A stretch of DNA of 48,932 bases from Crocinitomicaceae bacterium. Its GTDB lineage: Bacteria; Bacteroidota; Bacteroidia; Flavobacteriales_D; Crocinitomicaceae. Within the stretch, counting starts at the first letter, position 1, and the number at the start of each line of letters is the position of its first letter. Location: positions 1 through 48,932 of the forward strand of contig JAURNL010000093.1 in the NCBI GenBank assembly GCA_030830205.1, written 5' to 3'. Positions 26,382-34,703 of the stretch are shown here, one piece after another. Under the pieces are notes generated by a model, which was not told the DNA's origin, made no database searches, and worked only from the letters and a program-made list of their open reading frames with translations. The position numbers were made by a program, and so were the translations under genes.

Positions 26382-27586
26382 ATCTTCGTGATTTTTTTGG
26401 AGAACGTTTGTCCATCTAAAAGCGTAAAATAAAGAATGTAGCTACCAGATTCCAAGGCAGAGCAATCTATTGAATGCTGATATGACTCATTTTTTTCAGA
26501 TTGAAGCACTTTGATACCCATTATATTATAGACTTCAAAATTTGATACAAAGTTTGACAGACCGCTAATCTTTAAAGTTGAACTTACTGGATTGGGATAG
26601 ATTTGTAAAGACGATTCAAGTTGTTCCAATGCAGCGTAATTAGAAGGCTCATAAACATACCAACTTTTCTTTTTACCTGAATATCCTTTTCCGGTCCCAA
26701 CATATGCCTTATTGTCTATCACAAATGAAATTGCACTCTTTCTTTCACTTCCGCCATATGCAGCCCTTAGCGTCCATGAATTTGTTTTTGGATTATATTC
26801 AATTAGATCTGATAGTAAACCGCCGTTATTTCCTAAACAAACAAATCCTCTTTCTTCAAGTGAAAAAGCACTAGCGGAACCCCTTTCGTATGCAGGAAAA
26901 GAAGCTATTGCTTGCCAATTATTAGCCCCTGGATCATAACAATAAACGTCCTTTTTAAAAATATTTTGGTCAGTTCCCATGCCCACATAAGCTTTTGAAC
27001 CAACAACAAAAGAGAGCATTTGATAGCGCACACCGCCTGGAAAGCTAGCGCGTTGAATCCACTGATTATTGCTCGGCTTGTATTCCCACAACTGACTACT
27101 GTACAAATTTGGACCTATTTTCCCGCCGCAGAGATAGCCTTTGCCTCCTACAGCAAAACCAGTTGCAAAATAAATACCATCACCCCCTCCGCCAGGAAAA
27201 TCTGCAACAGCTGCCCACGAATTGGTACTAGGGTTGTAACGCCAAAAATCCTTTAGTCTATCTCCTGTGGGGCCTGATATGCTATCCATGCCGGTGCCTA
27301 CAAAGGCAAAGTTCCCAATGACGAAGGAAACTGCATCACGGCGAGGTGAACCCGGTAAATCTGCTTTTTGAGTCCAGGCATCAGATTGAGGATTGTATGC
27401 CCATAAATCTTTATGGACAATCTCAGCTGTATCTATTCCCCCACACAAATAACCAAAATTACCAATAGCAAATCCAGTGGCGCGTTCGCGTTTGCCCATA
27501 CCCACATCATTGAGCTTCGTCCAGGTATTATATTGGGCTGTTACCCATAAAGGGATGAATACCAAACAGAACAAAAACAACCTCAT
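26378..27586 (-). CDS. Kelch-repeat secreted protein with T9SS C-terminal domain (copy B)
   Basis: 402 residues: signal peptide ending VTAQ, six kelch repeats (for example RRDAVSFVIGNFAFVGTG and RYQMLSFVVGSKAYVGMG), and a T9SS sorting domain with LQIYPNPVSSTLKISGL, a YNIMGIKVLQ strand and a final LDGQTFSKKITKI, a normal basic end. A paralogue of its neighbours on both sides, with ATGA overlaps at both junctions. The repeats keep the W and paired Gly residues expected of a closed propeller. Exported to the cell surface by inference; ligand unknown. Confidence 0.88.
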   Translation of the reverse strand: MRLFLFCLVFIPLWVTAQYNTWTKLNDVGMGKRERATGFAIGNFGYLCGGIDTAEIVHKDLWAYNPQSDAWTQKADLPGSPRRDAVSFVIGNFAFVGTGMDSISGPTGDRLKDFWRYNPSTNSWAAVADFPGGGGDGIYFATGFAVGGKGYLCGGKIGPNLYSSQLWEYKPSNNQWIQRASFPGGVRYQMLSFVVGSKAYVGMGTDQNIFKKDVYCYDPGANNWQAIASFPAYERGSASAFSLEERGFVCLGNNGGLLSDLIEYNPKTNSWTLRAAYGGSERKSAISFVIDNKAYVGTGKGYSGKKKSWYVYEPSNYAALEQLESSLQIYPNPVSSTLKISGLSNFVSNFEVYNIMGIKVLQSEKNESYQHSIDCSALESGSYILYFTLLDGQTFSKKITKI

Positions 27587-28728
27587 TTTTTGATTATTTT
27601 TTCTTCGTAAATAATTTGATGATCATTGCCAATTTTCAAGATGTATTTCCCTGGATTTAAGTGTGATACATCAATACTTTGTTGTAAAAACAACAACTGG
27701 TCTTTCAAATACAACCTTCCATTCAAATCAAATATGCTGATTTCAATATCTTGAGACCAAATACCCATACATTGAATTTGCAATTGATTTACTACGGGAT
27801 TGGGATAGGCTTTCACTGCTAATTGATTTGATATCAATCCAATGGTGTTATCTGTTGGATTAAACTGCCAAAAATCGTTAAAATTGATTCCATTTGTTCC
27901 AGTGCCAATGTATCCTCGGTCATGAATAGCAAATGCCACAGGAAACCTTCGTTTTGTTCCCGGAAATTCAATTTCTTGAGTCCATGAATTTGAGGCTGGA
28001 TGAAAGGACCAAACCTGATCAGTAACCAATGACAATCCTCCTACATACCCAGAGGTTACATATCCCCTTTGCTGAATTGCAAATCCAGAACTTCCCCCTG
28101 TTGAGAGCCCGGGAAAACTAGCGCGTTGGATCCATTGATCATGAAGTGGTTTATATTCCCAAAGTTGAGTTCCTCCTTTAATAAACCCACTCCCTTCAAT
28201 TACAAATGAGCAAGTCCATTGACCAAATGACATTGGTGCTGTAGCACAAATTGACCAGGAATCTGTATTGGGATTGTACTTAGCCAATTGATTCGCCTGA
28301 TATACAAAACCCTCATTATTCACTGCAAATCCTTGGCTATCACCTGGATTAGGTAAAATGCAATTGGCAATTGGTGTCCAAATGTTTTGAGCAGGGCTGA
28401 ATTTGTAAAATTGAGTGCTCAAAGCAGATCCGCCTCCAACAACAGGACAATTATCGACTACAAAAGCCACTGCGCCATGTGTGCTGACTGGAAAATCTGC
28501 ACGCTGAGTCCAAGTGTCGGATGCGGGATCATATTCCCACCAATCTTTGTAGGAAATATCCTGACCTGTTCCGTTAACGTGTCCTAAACCCAAATATCCT
28601 CGATGTGAAGTTGCACATCCAGTTGCTCGGTGCCTACCTGGTCCGCCCATACTAGACTTTTGAATCCAAAATTGAGCATAGTAATCAGAAGCAAAAAAGA
28701 TAACGAGCAATAAAGTATAAATCCTCAT
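27583..28728 (-). CDS. Kelch-repeat secreted protein with T9SS C-terminal domain (copy A)
   Basis: 381 residues from the ATG at 28728, which gives an ATGA overlap with the upstream GEVED gene (the longer frame from 28740 adds MAEI). Signal peptide to about YYAQ, six kelch-type repeats, and a T9SS sorting domain (VKAYPNPVVNQLQIQCMG; LNPGKYILKIG). Repeats 2-4 are more degenerate than in copies B and C: several lose the GTG turn or the D.W.Y strand (for example NEGFVYQANQLAKYNPN). This suggests older divergence or a different binding face. Ligand unknown. Confidence 0.87.
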   Translation of the reverse strand: MRIYTLLLVIFFASDYYAQFWIQKSSMGGPGRHRATGCATSHRGYLGLGHVNGTGQDISYKDWWEYDPASDTWTQRADFPVSTHGAVAFVVDNCPVVGGGSALSTQFYKFSPAQNIWTPIANCILPNPGDSQGFAVNNEGFVYQANQLAKYNPNTDSWSICATAPMSFGQWTCSFVIEGSGFIKGGTQLWEYKPLHDQWIQRASFPGLSTGGSSGFAIQQRGYVTSGYVGGLSLVTDQVWSFHPASNSWTQEIEFPGTKRRFPVAFAIHDRGYIGTGTNGINFNDFWQFNPTDNTIGLISNQLAVKAYPNPVVNQLQIQCMGIWSQDIEISIFDLNGRLYLKDQLLFLQQSIDVSHLNPGKYILKIGNDHQIIYEEKIIKK

Positions 28729-29855
28729 AATTTCTGCCATTTTTGAATTCTCCCTGTTTCAAGTTCTTTTAAGAAATAAACTCCGGCATCTAAAAAATCA
28801 AAGTTATAAAAGGACTGTTTATCAGTATTTAAAGTCTGTATTACATTTCCTTGCAAGTCTAAAAACTGGAAAGTGCCTGCATTTGGAGTTAGGTTTAGAT
28901 CGCCAAAACTTGGGTTTGGATAAGCGTTAAACAGACTTTGCTCATGAGCATCCAGGCCTACATAACTTGCATTGATTTGCAGTGTATAATCACCACTAAA
29001 TGCCCCCCAGCCTTCTACTACAATATAAAGTGGGCCCAAATCTGTGGCATCAAAGGATAATGAAGATTGTGGCGCACACTCTGGATCATCATCGTTGTAA
29101 GCAATTACAGTCCCATTCATGTCAATAACACTTAAAAAAGTGTCAAAATTTGAACCACAAAGAGAGACATTAACTTCAGCAAGTAAGGGATTAGGTTCGA
29201 AATAATAATAAATATCTGGAGATGGATAGACATAATTGTGATTCGAATAACATATTTCCGTTGAACGGGTATCTGTATATGGAAGTGTCGTCACGATAAT
29301 TGCATCATTTTGTTCGTCGCCAGGATAACCGCTGCAATCAAGACCATTGGTCAGTGTAATGCCGAAATCTGTAACAGAACCCCATGTGAATGTTCCACAA
29401 GGATTAAGTGGTAAGGACCCCGCCTCGCGATGCATAACACGCAAGCGGGATTGGCCATTTACAGCATTTGCTGGAACTGTAAAGGTCCAGTTTTGAGTAA
29501 GTGCTGGAGGAGTTCCTGCCCAAGTGCCTAAACTTTCATTCGGGTCAAAAATTCCATTCTGGTCAAAATCTATCCATGCCTGACCTACTCCTGCATAATT
29601 ACCATTGCAGGTACCAAATTTGATGGAAATCGTATATGTAGCGCCCGCATTTAGTGATACGTTCACACTTTGCGAAAGGTCATGTAAGCCTATTACGCCA
29701 GGGCAACCTGTATAATTGATCGTGCCAATTACACCCGTTAATACCACACTTTCAACATTAGAATCTACGGTGCTAGTAGGTCCAACACTGGTGCAATATT
29801 GAGCAAAAACAGTAAATTGTAGGATGGTAAAAAGCAGTAAGTAACTGTGTTTCAT
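28725..29855 (-). CDS. GEVED-domain secreted protein with T9SS C-terminal domain
   Basis: 376 residues. Signal peptide to VFAQ; a GEVED-type domain at about 20-170 with the hallmark AWIDFDQNGIFDPNE and SRLRVMHRE; a pre-peptidase C-terminal-like beta domain at about 185-300 (FDTFLSVIDMNG, AYNDDDPEC, LYIVVEGWGAFSGDYTLQI); and a T9SS sorting domain (LFNAYPNPSFGDLNL to LETGRIQKWQKL). No protease domain is visible, so it is a binding or structural cargo. First gene of the kelch array operon; a near-consensus box (TATCTTTC, 29872-29879) lies 16 nt upstream. Confidence 0.87.
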   Translation of the reverse strand: MKHSYLLLFTILQFTVFAQYCTSVGPTSTVDSNVESVVLTGVIGTINYTGCPGVIGLHDLSQSVNVSLNAGATYTISIKFGTCNGNYAGVGQAWIDFDQNGIFDPNESLGTWAGTPPALTQNWTFTVPANAVNGQSRLRVMHREAGSLPLNPCGTFTWGSVTDFGITLTNGLDCSGYPGDEQNDAIIVTTLPYTDTRSTEICYSNHNYVYPSPDIYYYFEPNPLLAEVNVSLCGSNFDTFLSVIDMNGTVIAYNDDDPECAPQSSLSFDATDLGPLYIVVEGWGAFSGDYTLQINASYVGLDAHEQSLFNAYPNPSFGDLNLTPNAGTFQFLDLQGNVIQTLNTDKQSFYNFDFLDAGVYFLKELETGRIQKWQKL

Positions 29856-29919
29856 TCGGTAGTAGTTTACCGAAAGATAGTAATATTAAAGGTATTAACA
29901 AAAACGTAAATTACACTTA

Positions 29920-30483
29920 TCATTTGTTGTTCCAGTTTGTCATAGCCATTGCCAAGCCATCAAAAACAAAACTTTTTGCAGCCGAAACGGCTGTTTGCAT
30001 CCTTTCTGGGAGGGCTTTACGTTCTTCTGATTTCCACTCGCCCAAAACATAATCAGCTTGACGACCTTTAGCAAAATCTGATCCTACCCCGAAACGAAGT
30101 CGAGGATATTCCTGTGTTTTGAGTAATGATTGAATGTCTTTTAGCCCATTGTGCCCCCCATCGCTTCCCTTCCCTTTCATGCGTATTGTGCCAAATGGTA
30201 ATGCAATATCATCAGTAATCACAAGTAAGTTGCTGAAAGGTATTTTTTCTGCTTGCAACCAATAATTAACTGCTTTACCAGATAAATTCATGAAGGTAAT
30301 TGGTTTGATGAGCACGAGCTGACGACCTTTATATTTTGCTTCGGCTTTAAAAGCAGCTTTGTCCAATGTAAAAGTAGCGCCAAGTTCAGCGGCTAACTCA
30401 TCTATAACCTTGAAGCCAATATTGTGGCGAGTTTCGAGGTATTCAGATCCTGGATTTCCTAAACCAACTATCAGGAATTTCAT
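29920..30483 (-). CDS. pth: Peptidyl-tRNA hydrolase
   Basis: 187-residue cytoplasmic esterase that frees tRNA from peptidyl-tRNA dropped from ribosomes. Active-site residues are visible: Asn10 in GLGNPG, His20 in TRHNIGF, Asp91/92 in VITDDIALPFG and Asn112 in GGHNGLKDI. Length is typical. Its start is 1 bp after the stop of the outer-membrane barrel gene, so it is the last gene of the rluB-to-pth run. Confidence 0.95.
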   Translation of the reverse strand: MKFLIVGLGNPGSEYLETRHNIGFKVIDELAAELGATFTLDKAAFKAEAKYKGRQLVLIKPITFMNLSGKAVNYWLQAEKIPFSNLLVITDDIALPFGTIRMKGKGSDGGHNGLKDIQSLLKTQEYPRLRFGVGSDFAKGRQADYVLGEWKSEERKALPERMQTAVSAAKSFVFDGLAMAMTNWNNK

Positions 30484-30484
30484 A

Positions 30485-31351
30485 CTACCAATTTGGGCAG
30501 GTATTACACTTATCAGACTGTTTCAAATAGAATAAGGCACCTACTACGATATCGCGTTGACCGTACAAAAATGCCTGCTTAGCATGTGAGTCATAGTCAT
30601 TGGGGCGTGTCTTAACACGATACTGACCCATAAAACCTCCCTGAATATTAGCAGCAATAAATAAATGTTTGAAAAACTCAGCGCGCAAACCTAAGTGACC
30701 AGATGCTCCAACACCAGATAAAGAAAGTGTTTCCATTGACTTTTCACCTGCAAAAGTAAAGTCATTGTAAGAAAGAATAGGACCTGCTCCTACACCCATC
30801 ATGGTGGTCAAGGCAAAATTTCCTTTCTCAGTTTTATAGACTTTAAAAACATTTGTGAGTTGGACATTGATGTAATTGAGCCCATTTGTATTTTCATAAT
30901 GAAACGTACTTTCATTTGTTGTAACCGTATCTCTATCAAAGGATCCTGACCAACCAGTTGCCTGATCAATTCCTGGGCTAATTGATCCACTTAAGTAGTA
31001 AGTAGGTCCATGCTTCATGACATACTTCATATGTTCGTAGCCAAAAGATACAGCCCAGTTACGCTTGAAATTATAACCGATACGTGCATCGAATTGAGGG
31101 ACAGTAATGGTTTTTAAGCTAATGTATTCATTAAATTCAGTTGAAGGGCGATCAGCTGCCTCTACTCCTTGCAGCTTGAAATCATAGCCCGGCCCTATGA
31201 AATGAATCGTGCTTGGCGTATAAATACTCCGGTTATAGCCCCAATAAATAAACATCGTTCCAGGACCTGTCGATTTCTTTTGATTGAGATATTGAGCCTG
31301 TAGCGTGGCTCCAAAGGGGAATAAAAGCGCAAGAAAAACTATATATTTCAT
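30485..31351 (-). CDS. Outer-membrane beta-barrel protein of unknown function
   Basis: 288 residues from ATG 31351 (ATGA overlap with the preceding gene, and a clean signal peptide to LQAQ). The mature chain shows beta-strand pattern with WGYNRSIY, GPGYDFKLQGVEAADRP, ARIGYNFKRNWAVSFGYEHMKYVM and FFKHLFIAANIQGGFMGQYR, a set I remember from a conserved Bacteroidetes outer-membrane family with no known function. The last strand is followed by a Cys-containing tail (CNTCPNW) in place of a terminal Phe. Sits between pth and a membrane-anchored protein in one operon. Confidence 0.75.
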   Translation of the reverse strand: MKYIVFLALLFPFGATLQAQYLNQKKSTGPGTMFIYWGYNRSIYTPSTIHFIGPGYDFKLQGVEAADRPSTEFNEYISLKTITVPQFDARIGYNFKRNWAVSFGYEHMKYVMKHGPTYYLSGSISPGIDQATGWSGSFDRDTVTTNESTFHYENTNGLNYINVQLTNVFKVYKTEKGNFALTTMMGVGAGPILSYNDFTFAGEKSMETLSLSGVGASGHLGLRAEFFKHLFIAANIQGGFMGQYRVKTRPNDYDSHAKQAFLYGQRDIVVGALFYLKQSDKCNTCPNW

Positions 31352-32064
31352 CGGGCGATAATTTGTATCCACTCCTTTTGACTTAGGATTCGTTCTAAAC
31401 GAAAATGAATGGATTTGTTACTATTGTGCCAAGCTACGAGACCGTATCCTTTTGCAAAAATACTGAATTGTAACCCCGTTATCTCTTTTTCAGTACGCCT
31501 AAAAGGATTCAAAACGGTACGGCGAATCTTGTCTTTAAAAACCAAAGCTGCTGCCTTTTTCTTATCCAGAAATGAAGTTGGTTGCTTTTTATGCAGCTTA
31601 CGAAAAACCTCATGGAGCAAGACGGTTGAATCAACAACTCCACTGAATTTGGAAGCAAACCATGTTTCCTTGTTTAAATCATACGGGAAAAGCTGTGTTT
31701 TGTACAGCATTGCTTTCTCTTTACTTTCCATGCGATTGACAACCATATGATCTTGCACTACAAGAGAATCAATGTTATAATTCATAGCCTCGCGCAAGCG
31801 ACCATCTGCCGCATAAACCTCTACAATTAGGTGAGGTCCTGCAGCATCCTCTACTGTGTAAATCCTATGAAATTCTTCATCTAAACCATTTGCAATATCG
31901 CGATACTGATAGATTTTTGGGATGGTGTCAAGCGGATAAAAGAAAGCCGCATTTGGATTTAGACTTTGATATGTAAAACTTGAGTCAGACACATAACCTT
32001 TGACATACCACCCGATAATGGAGGCAAGTAAAGTAATCATGCCAAAAAAGACCCACTTTTTCAT
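31348..32064 (-). CDS. Membrane-anchored protein of unknown function
   Basis: 238 residues with one N-terminal membrane segment (WVFFGMITLLASIIGWYV, about 4-21) and a predicted periplasmic domain. No recognisable motif or catalytic pattern; the central part is basic and Lys-rich (KKAAALVFKDKIRRTV). ATGA overlaps on both sides (rluB-like gene upstream, outer-membrane barrel downstream) make co-translation likely, so it may support the barrel. I do not recognise the family. Confidence 0.75.
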   Translation of the reverse strand: MKKWVFFGMITLLASIIGWYVKGYVSDSSFTYQSLNPNAAFFYPLDTIPKIYQYRDIANGLDEEFHRIYTVEDAAGPHLIVEVYAADGRLREAMNYNIDSLVVQDHMVVNRMESKEKAMLYKTQLFPYDLNKETWFASKFSGVVDSTVLLHEVFRKLHKKQPTSFLDKKKAAALVFKDKIRRTVLNPFRRTEKEITGLQFSIFAKGYGLVAWHNSNKSIHFRLERILSQKEWIQIIAR

Positions 32065-32915
32065 TTAGACATCTTTAAATAGGCAATTTCTTGTTCGGTG
32101 AGGTGGCGATAATAGCCACGTGGTAAATCTTTTTTAGTCAGACCTGCATACATCACACGATCGAGCTTAATCACTTGATAACCTAAGGACTCTACCATTC
32201 GACGCACAACTTGATTCTTTCCAGATCGAATTTCAACACCAATTTCATGGTTACTCCCGCCGTCTACAAAACTTGCCTCTTCAGCTTTAATCCGTCCATC
32301 ATCGAGATCTAAACCACGCATCATCTTTTCAAGGTCTTCACGAGCAACTGCCTTATTTGTCTCAATATGGTAGATTTTACGCGCGTGGTATCGAGGGTGC
32401 ATGAGTTTTTTCATCATGTCGCCATCGTTTGTAAATAACATTAAACCAGTAGTTTCTCGGTCCATACGGCCAACTGGAAAAATTTGCTCGCGACACGCTT
32501 TACTTACAAGCGTCATAACGGTCTTTCGGCCACGAGGGTCGTCCATTGTGGTGATGTATCCTTTTGGTTTGTTGAGCAATACATAGCGCTTAGTGCCAGC
32601 ATTGATAGTTTCACCATCATACTGTACGACATCTCCAGGCTTGATTTTATAACCCATTTCGGTGACAATAACACCATTAATGGACACAACGCCTGTTTGA
32701 ATCAGTACGTCAGCCTCTCTACGAGAACAGATGCCCGCATTCGACAAAAACTTATTTAACCTAATCGCATCTTCACGAAAACTAGGTAGCGGATCTCCTT
32801 TTTTGACTTTGATTTTATAATCGATGTATTTGCGCTTATCACGGGCACTCACCTTCGGTGCATCTTTAGCACCGCTAACTTTAGGTTTTGCACCTGTTTT
32901 CTTTGGTTGTCTCAT
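32061..32915 (-). CDS. rluB: RluB/RsuA-family 23S rRNA pseudouridine synthase
   Basis: 284 residues. Basic N-terminal extension of about 50 residues, S4 RNA-binding domain (RLNKFLSNAGICSRREAD from 52), then the pseudouridine synthase domain with catalytic Asp152 in GRMDRETTGLML, and C-terminal GKNQVVRRMVESLG. The family modifies 23S or 16S rRNA; RluB is the most likely member given the S4 domain and RMDRETTGL motif, but RsuA or RluF cannot be excluded. A TATCTTTG box is 7 nt upstream. First gene of the run ending in pth. Confidence 0.88.
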   Translation of the reverse strand: MRQPKKTGAKPKVSGAKDAPKVSARDKRKYIDYKIKVKKGDPLPSFREDAIRLNKFLSNAGICSRREADVLIQTGVVSINGVIVTEMGYKIKPGDVVQYDGETINAGTKRYVLLNKPKGYITTMDDPRGRKTVMTLVSKACREQIFPVGRMDRETTGLMLFTNDGDMMKKLMHPRYHARKIYHIETNKAVAREDLEKMMRGLDLDDGRIKAEEASFVDGGSNHEIGVEIRSGKNQVVRRMVESLGYQVIKLDRVMYAGLTKKDLPRGYYRHLTEQEIAYLKMSK

Positions 32916-32922
32916 TTGAGTA

Positions 32923-32930
32923 CAAAGATA
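32923..32930 (-). promoter_or_regulatory. -7 box upstream of the rluB-like gene
   Basis: TATCTTTG on the minus strand, exact TAnnTTTG, 7-nt gap to the ATG at 32915. No -33 TTG seen. Confidence 0.4.
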
Positions 32931-32948
32931 GGGAAAAAGAAAATGCCT

Positions 32949-33617
32949 TTATTGTGGCTCTTGTAGTAGTTGATCGATATGTGCTTGGAGCTTACTGACT
33001 TCCTGAGGGTCCGTGCCGTCGTAATACCCTCTAATTCGCAATTGTTGATCAACTAATACAAAATTATTTGTGTGGATAAAATCGCTGCCCGCATCGCCTA
33101 AATTCTGAGCTTCAGCAGGCTTGAGCACAAAGAAAGAACGCCTTGCTAACTGGTACAATTCAGATTTTTTTCCCGTCAAAAAATGCCATTGACCAGATTT
33201 TGCTTGGTGTTCGTTGGCATAGCGTTTCATCTGTTCGATGCTATCTGTATCTGGGTCTACTGTGAAACTAAAAATGCGAACTTCCGGATTCGAGGCGAAT
33301 TTTCGCTGAATTCGCTGCATTTGTGAATTCATAATGGGGCATATACTTTTACAAGTTGTAAAGAAATATTCAACCACACTCACCTTGCCTTTCATGTCTG
33401 CCGTTGTAACCCATTGTGCGTCTTGGTTCTCCAAACGAAAATCACCAATACGATGACCCTTTCCTATTCTCAATATTTCAGGATCAACCATCTCGGATTG
33501 AACGTCTACTGGATTAATAACCGGCAATGGTTTTTGTTGATTACCCCCGCTCAGGAAATAATAGACTACTGGCAAAAGGATTAGGATTAAAACAACTAAA
33601 AAAAGAATCCGCTTCAT
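32949..33617 (-). CDS. SCO1/SenC-family copper chaperone
   Basis: 222 residues. One N-terminal membrane segment (about 4-22) anchors a thioredoxin-fold domain with FFTTCKSICPIM, giving the copper-binding Cys89 and Cys93, and the third ligand His182 in SDFIHTNNF. Family role is metallation of the CuA site of cytochrome c oxidase or thiol-disulfide control. No oxidase genes are nearby. A TAACTTTG box 4 nt upstream overlaps the stop of the kinase gene, suggesting its own promoter despite only 9 bp spacing. Confidence 0.9.
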   Translation of the reverse strand: MKRILFLVVLILILLPVVYYFLSGGNQQKPLPVINPVDVQSEMVDPEILRIGKGHRIGDFRLENQDAQWVTTADMKGKVSVVEYFFTTCKSICPIMNSQMQRIQRKFASNPEVRIFSFTVDPDTDSIEQMKRYANEHQAKSGQWHFLTGKKSELYQLARRSFFVLKPAEAQNLGDAGSDFIHTNNFVLVDQQLRIRGYYDGTDPQEVSKLQAHIDQLLQEPQ

Positions 33618-33621
33618 TTGA

Positions 33622-33629
33622 CAAAGTTA
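33622..33629 (-). promoter_or_regulatory. -7 box before the SCO1 gene, sharing bases with the upstream stop
   Basis: TAACTTTG on the minus strand, exact TAnnTTTG, 4-nt gap to the ATG at 33617. Its TAA (33629-33627) is the stop codon of the NadR-like gene. Confidence 0.45.
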
Positions 33630-34133
33630 CTGATTCAATAATTCATAAACCTTGACTTTTATCAGTTCTTGCCGATTTTCAATAGAGCCCGTTAAAATGG
33701 TAAAATTTCGATTGAATTGCTTCAAAGATTCTAGGTATAAGTCAAATAAGAATTGTCGATTATGAGGATTCTCTCGCAAAGGATCAGCTTCCCAAGGTAC
33801 ATCTGGCGCACATAAAAAATAGTGGTCAAATTGTTGTTCATTCAAAAGTGAAATAATAGCAGGACTTACATGATCATATTTCACCCTTGACCATATGTGG
33901 AACACATGCATTTCGGTATCGGCAATAAATCCCGTATTGGGCCATAATTCGGTTTGCTTGATTGCCATTAAGTCCAGATCATCTTGGACGTAGGTAGATT
34001 TTTCAGCGAGGTAGGTTCTGGCATATTCGGGTATGTAAGGGAGATCTAAAAACGATGAAAGCCAAACGGCATGTGTGGTTTTACCACTAGACTCTGGTCC
34101 AGTAAACGCTATTCGGCAAGTTGCTTTTTCCAT
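33627..34133 (-). CDS. NadR-like single-domain P-loop kinase (nicotinamide riboside kinase-like)
   Basis: 168 residues comprising one AAA_28/NadR-type kinase domain. P-loop GPESSGKT at 12-19, the PEYARTYL motif following it (about 35-42), and later DTEMHVFHIW and FLCAPDVPWEADPLR. The NadR adenylyltransferase and repressor domains are missing. It overlaps pnuC by 25 bp, so it likely phosphorylates the vitamin taken up by PnuC, nicotinamide riboside giving NMN; thiamine as substrate of the pair is the alternative. Confidence 0.8.
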   Translation of the reverse strand: MEKATCRIAFTGPESSGKTTHAVWLSSFLDLPYIPEYARTYLAEKSTYVQDDLDLMAIKQTELWPNTGFIADTEMHVFHIWSRVKYDHVSPAIISLLNEQQFDHYFLCAPDVPWEADPLRENPHNRQFLFDLYLESLKQFNRNFTILTGSIENRQELIKVKVYELLNQ

Positions 34134-34702
34134 TTTCTCAAACCATTAATTGCTAATAGCAGATATCCAAAATACAATAAAGCCGTTGACCACCAATGTT
34201 CTGTGCTGAACCAAATAACCCCAACGATATTGACGACAATCCAAATATGCCAATTTTCAAGTATTTTTCTTGTTGTAAGCCAAGTAGCGAGTAAGGAAAA
34301 AATGAAAAACTGAGCGTCAAGAATTTCACGACTGTTAGGAACAATTACCGAATTGTTTTTTGAGGCCCCAGCTAATTTAATAACTGTTGCAAAAATTAAA
34401 CCGAGCAGTACAGCGAGTAATATCCATTTCCAAACTGAAAAGCCAATTGATCGAATCGGTAGAGGTTCCTTATTGGCAGACCAAGAAATTAAACCGTAAA
34501 ACCCAAGGATGATATATGCAACTTGTTGACTAAACAAGCCTACAGTGGACATCAGGTAGAAGAAGATTGCATAAAAAAATGCACTCAATATCCCAAAAAG
34601 CCACCCTATCGAACGTTCAGTAGCAATAAAGTAAACATAGATGAATCCGAGAATTGCTGCTACTAATTCTAGTATTGTAACTAGGTAATTAAGACCTACC
34701 AT
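34109..34702 (-). CDS. pnuC: PnuC-type vitamin transporter
   Basis: 197 residues with about seven membrane segments. The family motif WHIWIVVNIVGV and the early SIGWLFGILSAFFYA segment mark PnuC, a facilitated-diffusion transporter for nicotinamide riboside or related vitamins that works with a trapping kinase. The adjacent kinase gene, overlapping by 25 bp, fits that coupling. I see no TPP riboswitch or TonB-receptor gene beside it, which mildly favours nicotinamide riboside over thiamine. Follows porZ by 1 bp. Confidence 0.85.
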   Translation of the reverse strand: MVGLNYLVTILELVAAILGFIYVYFIATERSIGWLFGILSAFFYAIFFYLMSTVGLFSQQVAYIILGFYGLISWSANKEPLPIRSIGFSVWKWILLAVLLGLIFATVIKLAGASKNNSVIVPNSREILDAQFFIFSLLATWLTTRKILENWHIWIVVNIVGVIWFSTEHWWSTALLYFGYLLLAINGLRKWKKQLAE

Positions 34703-34703
34703 A

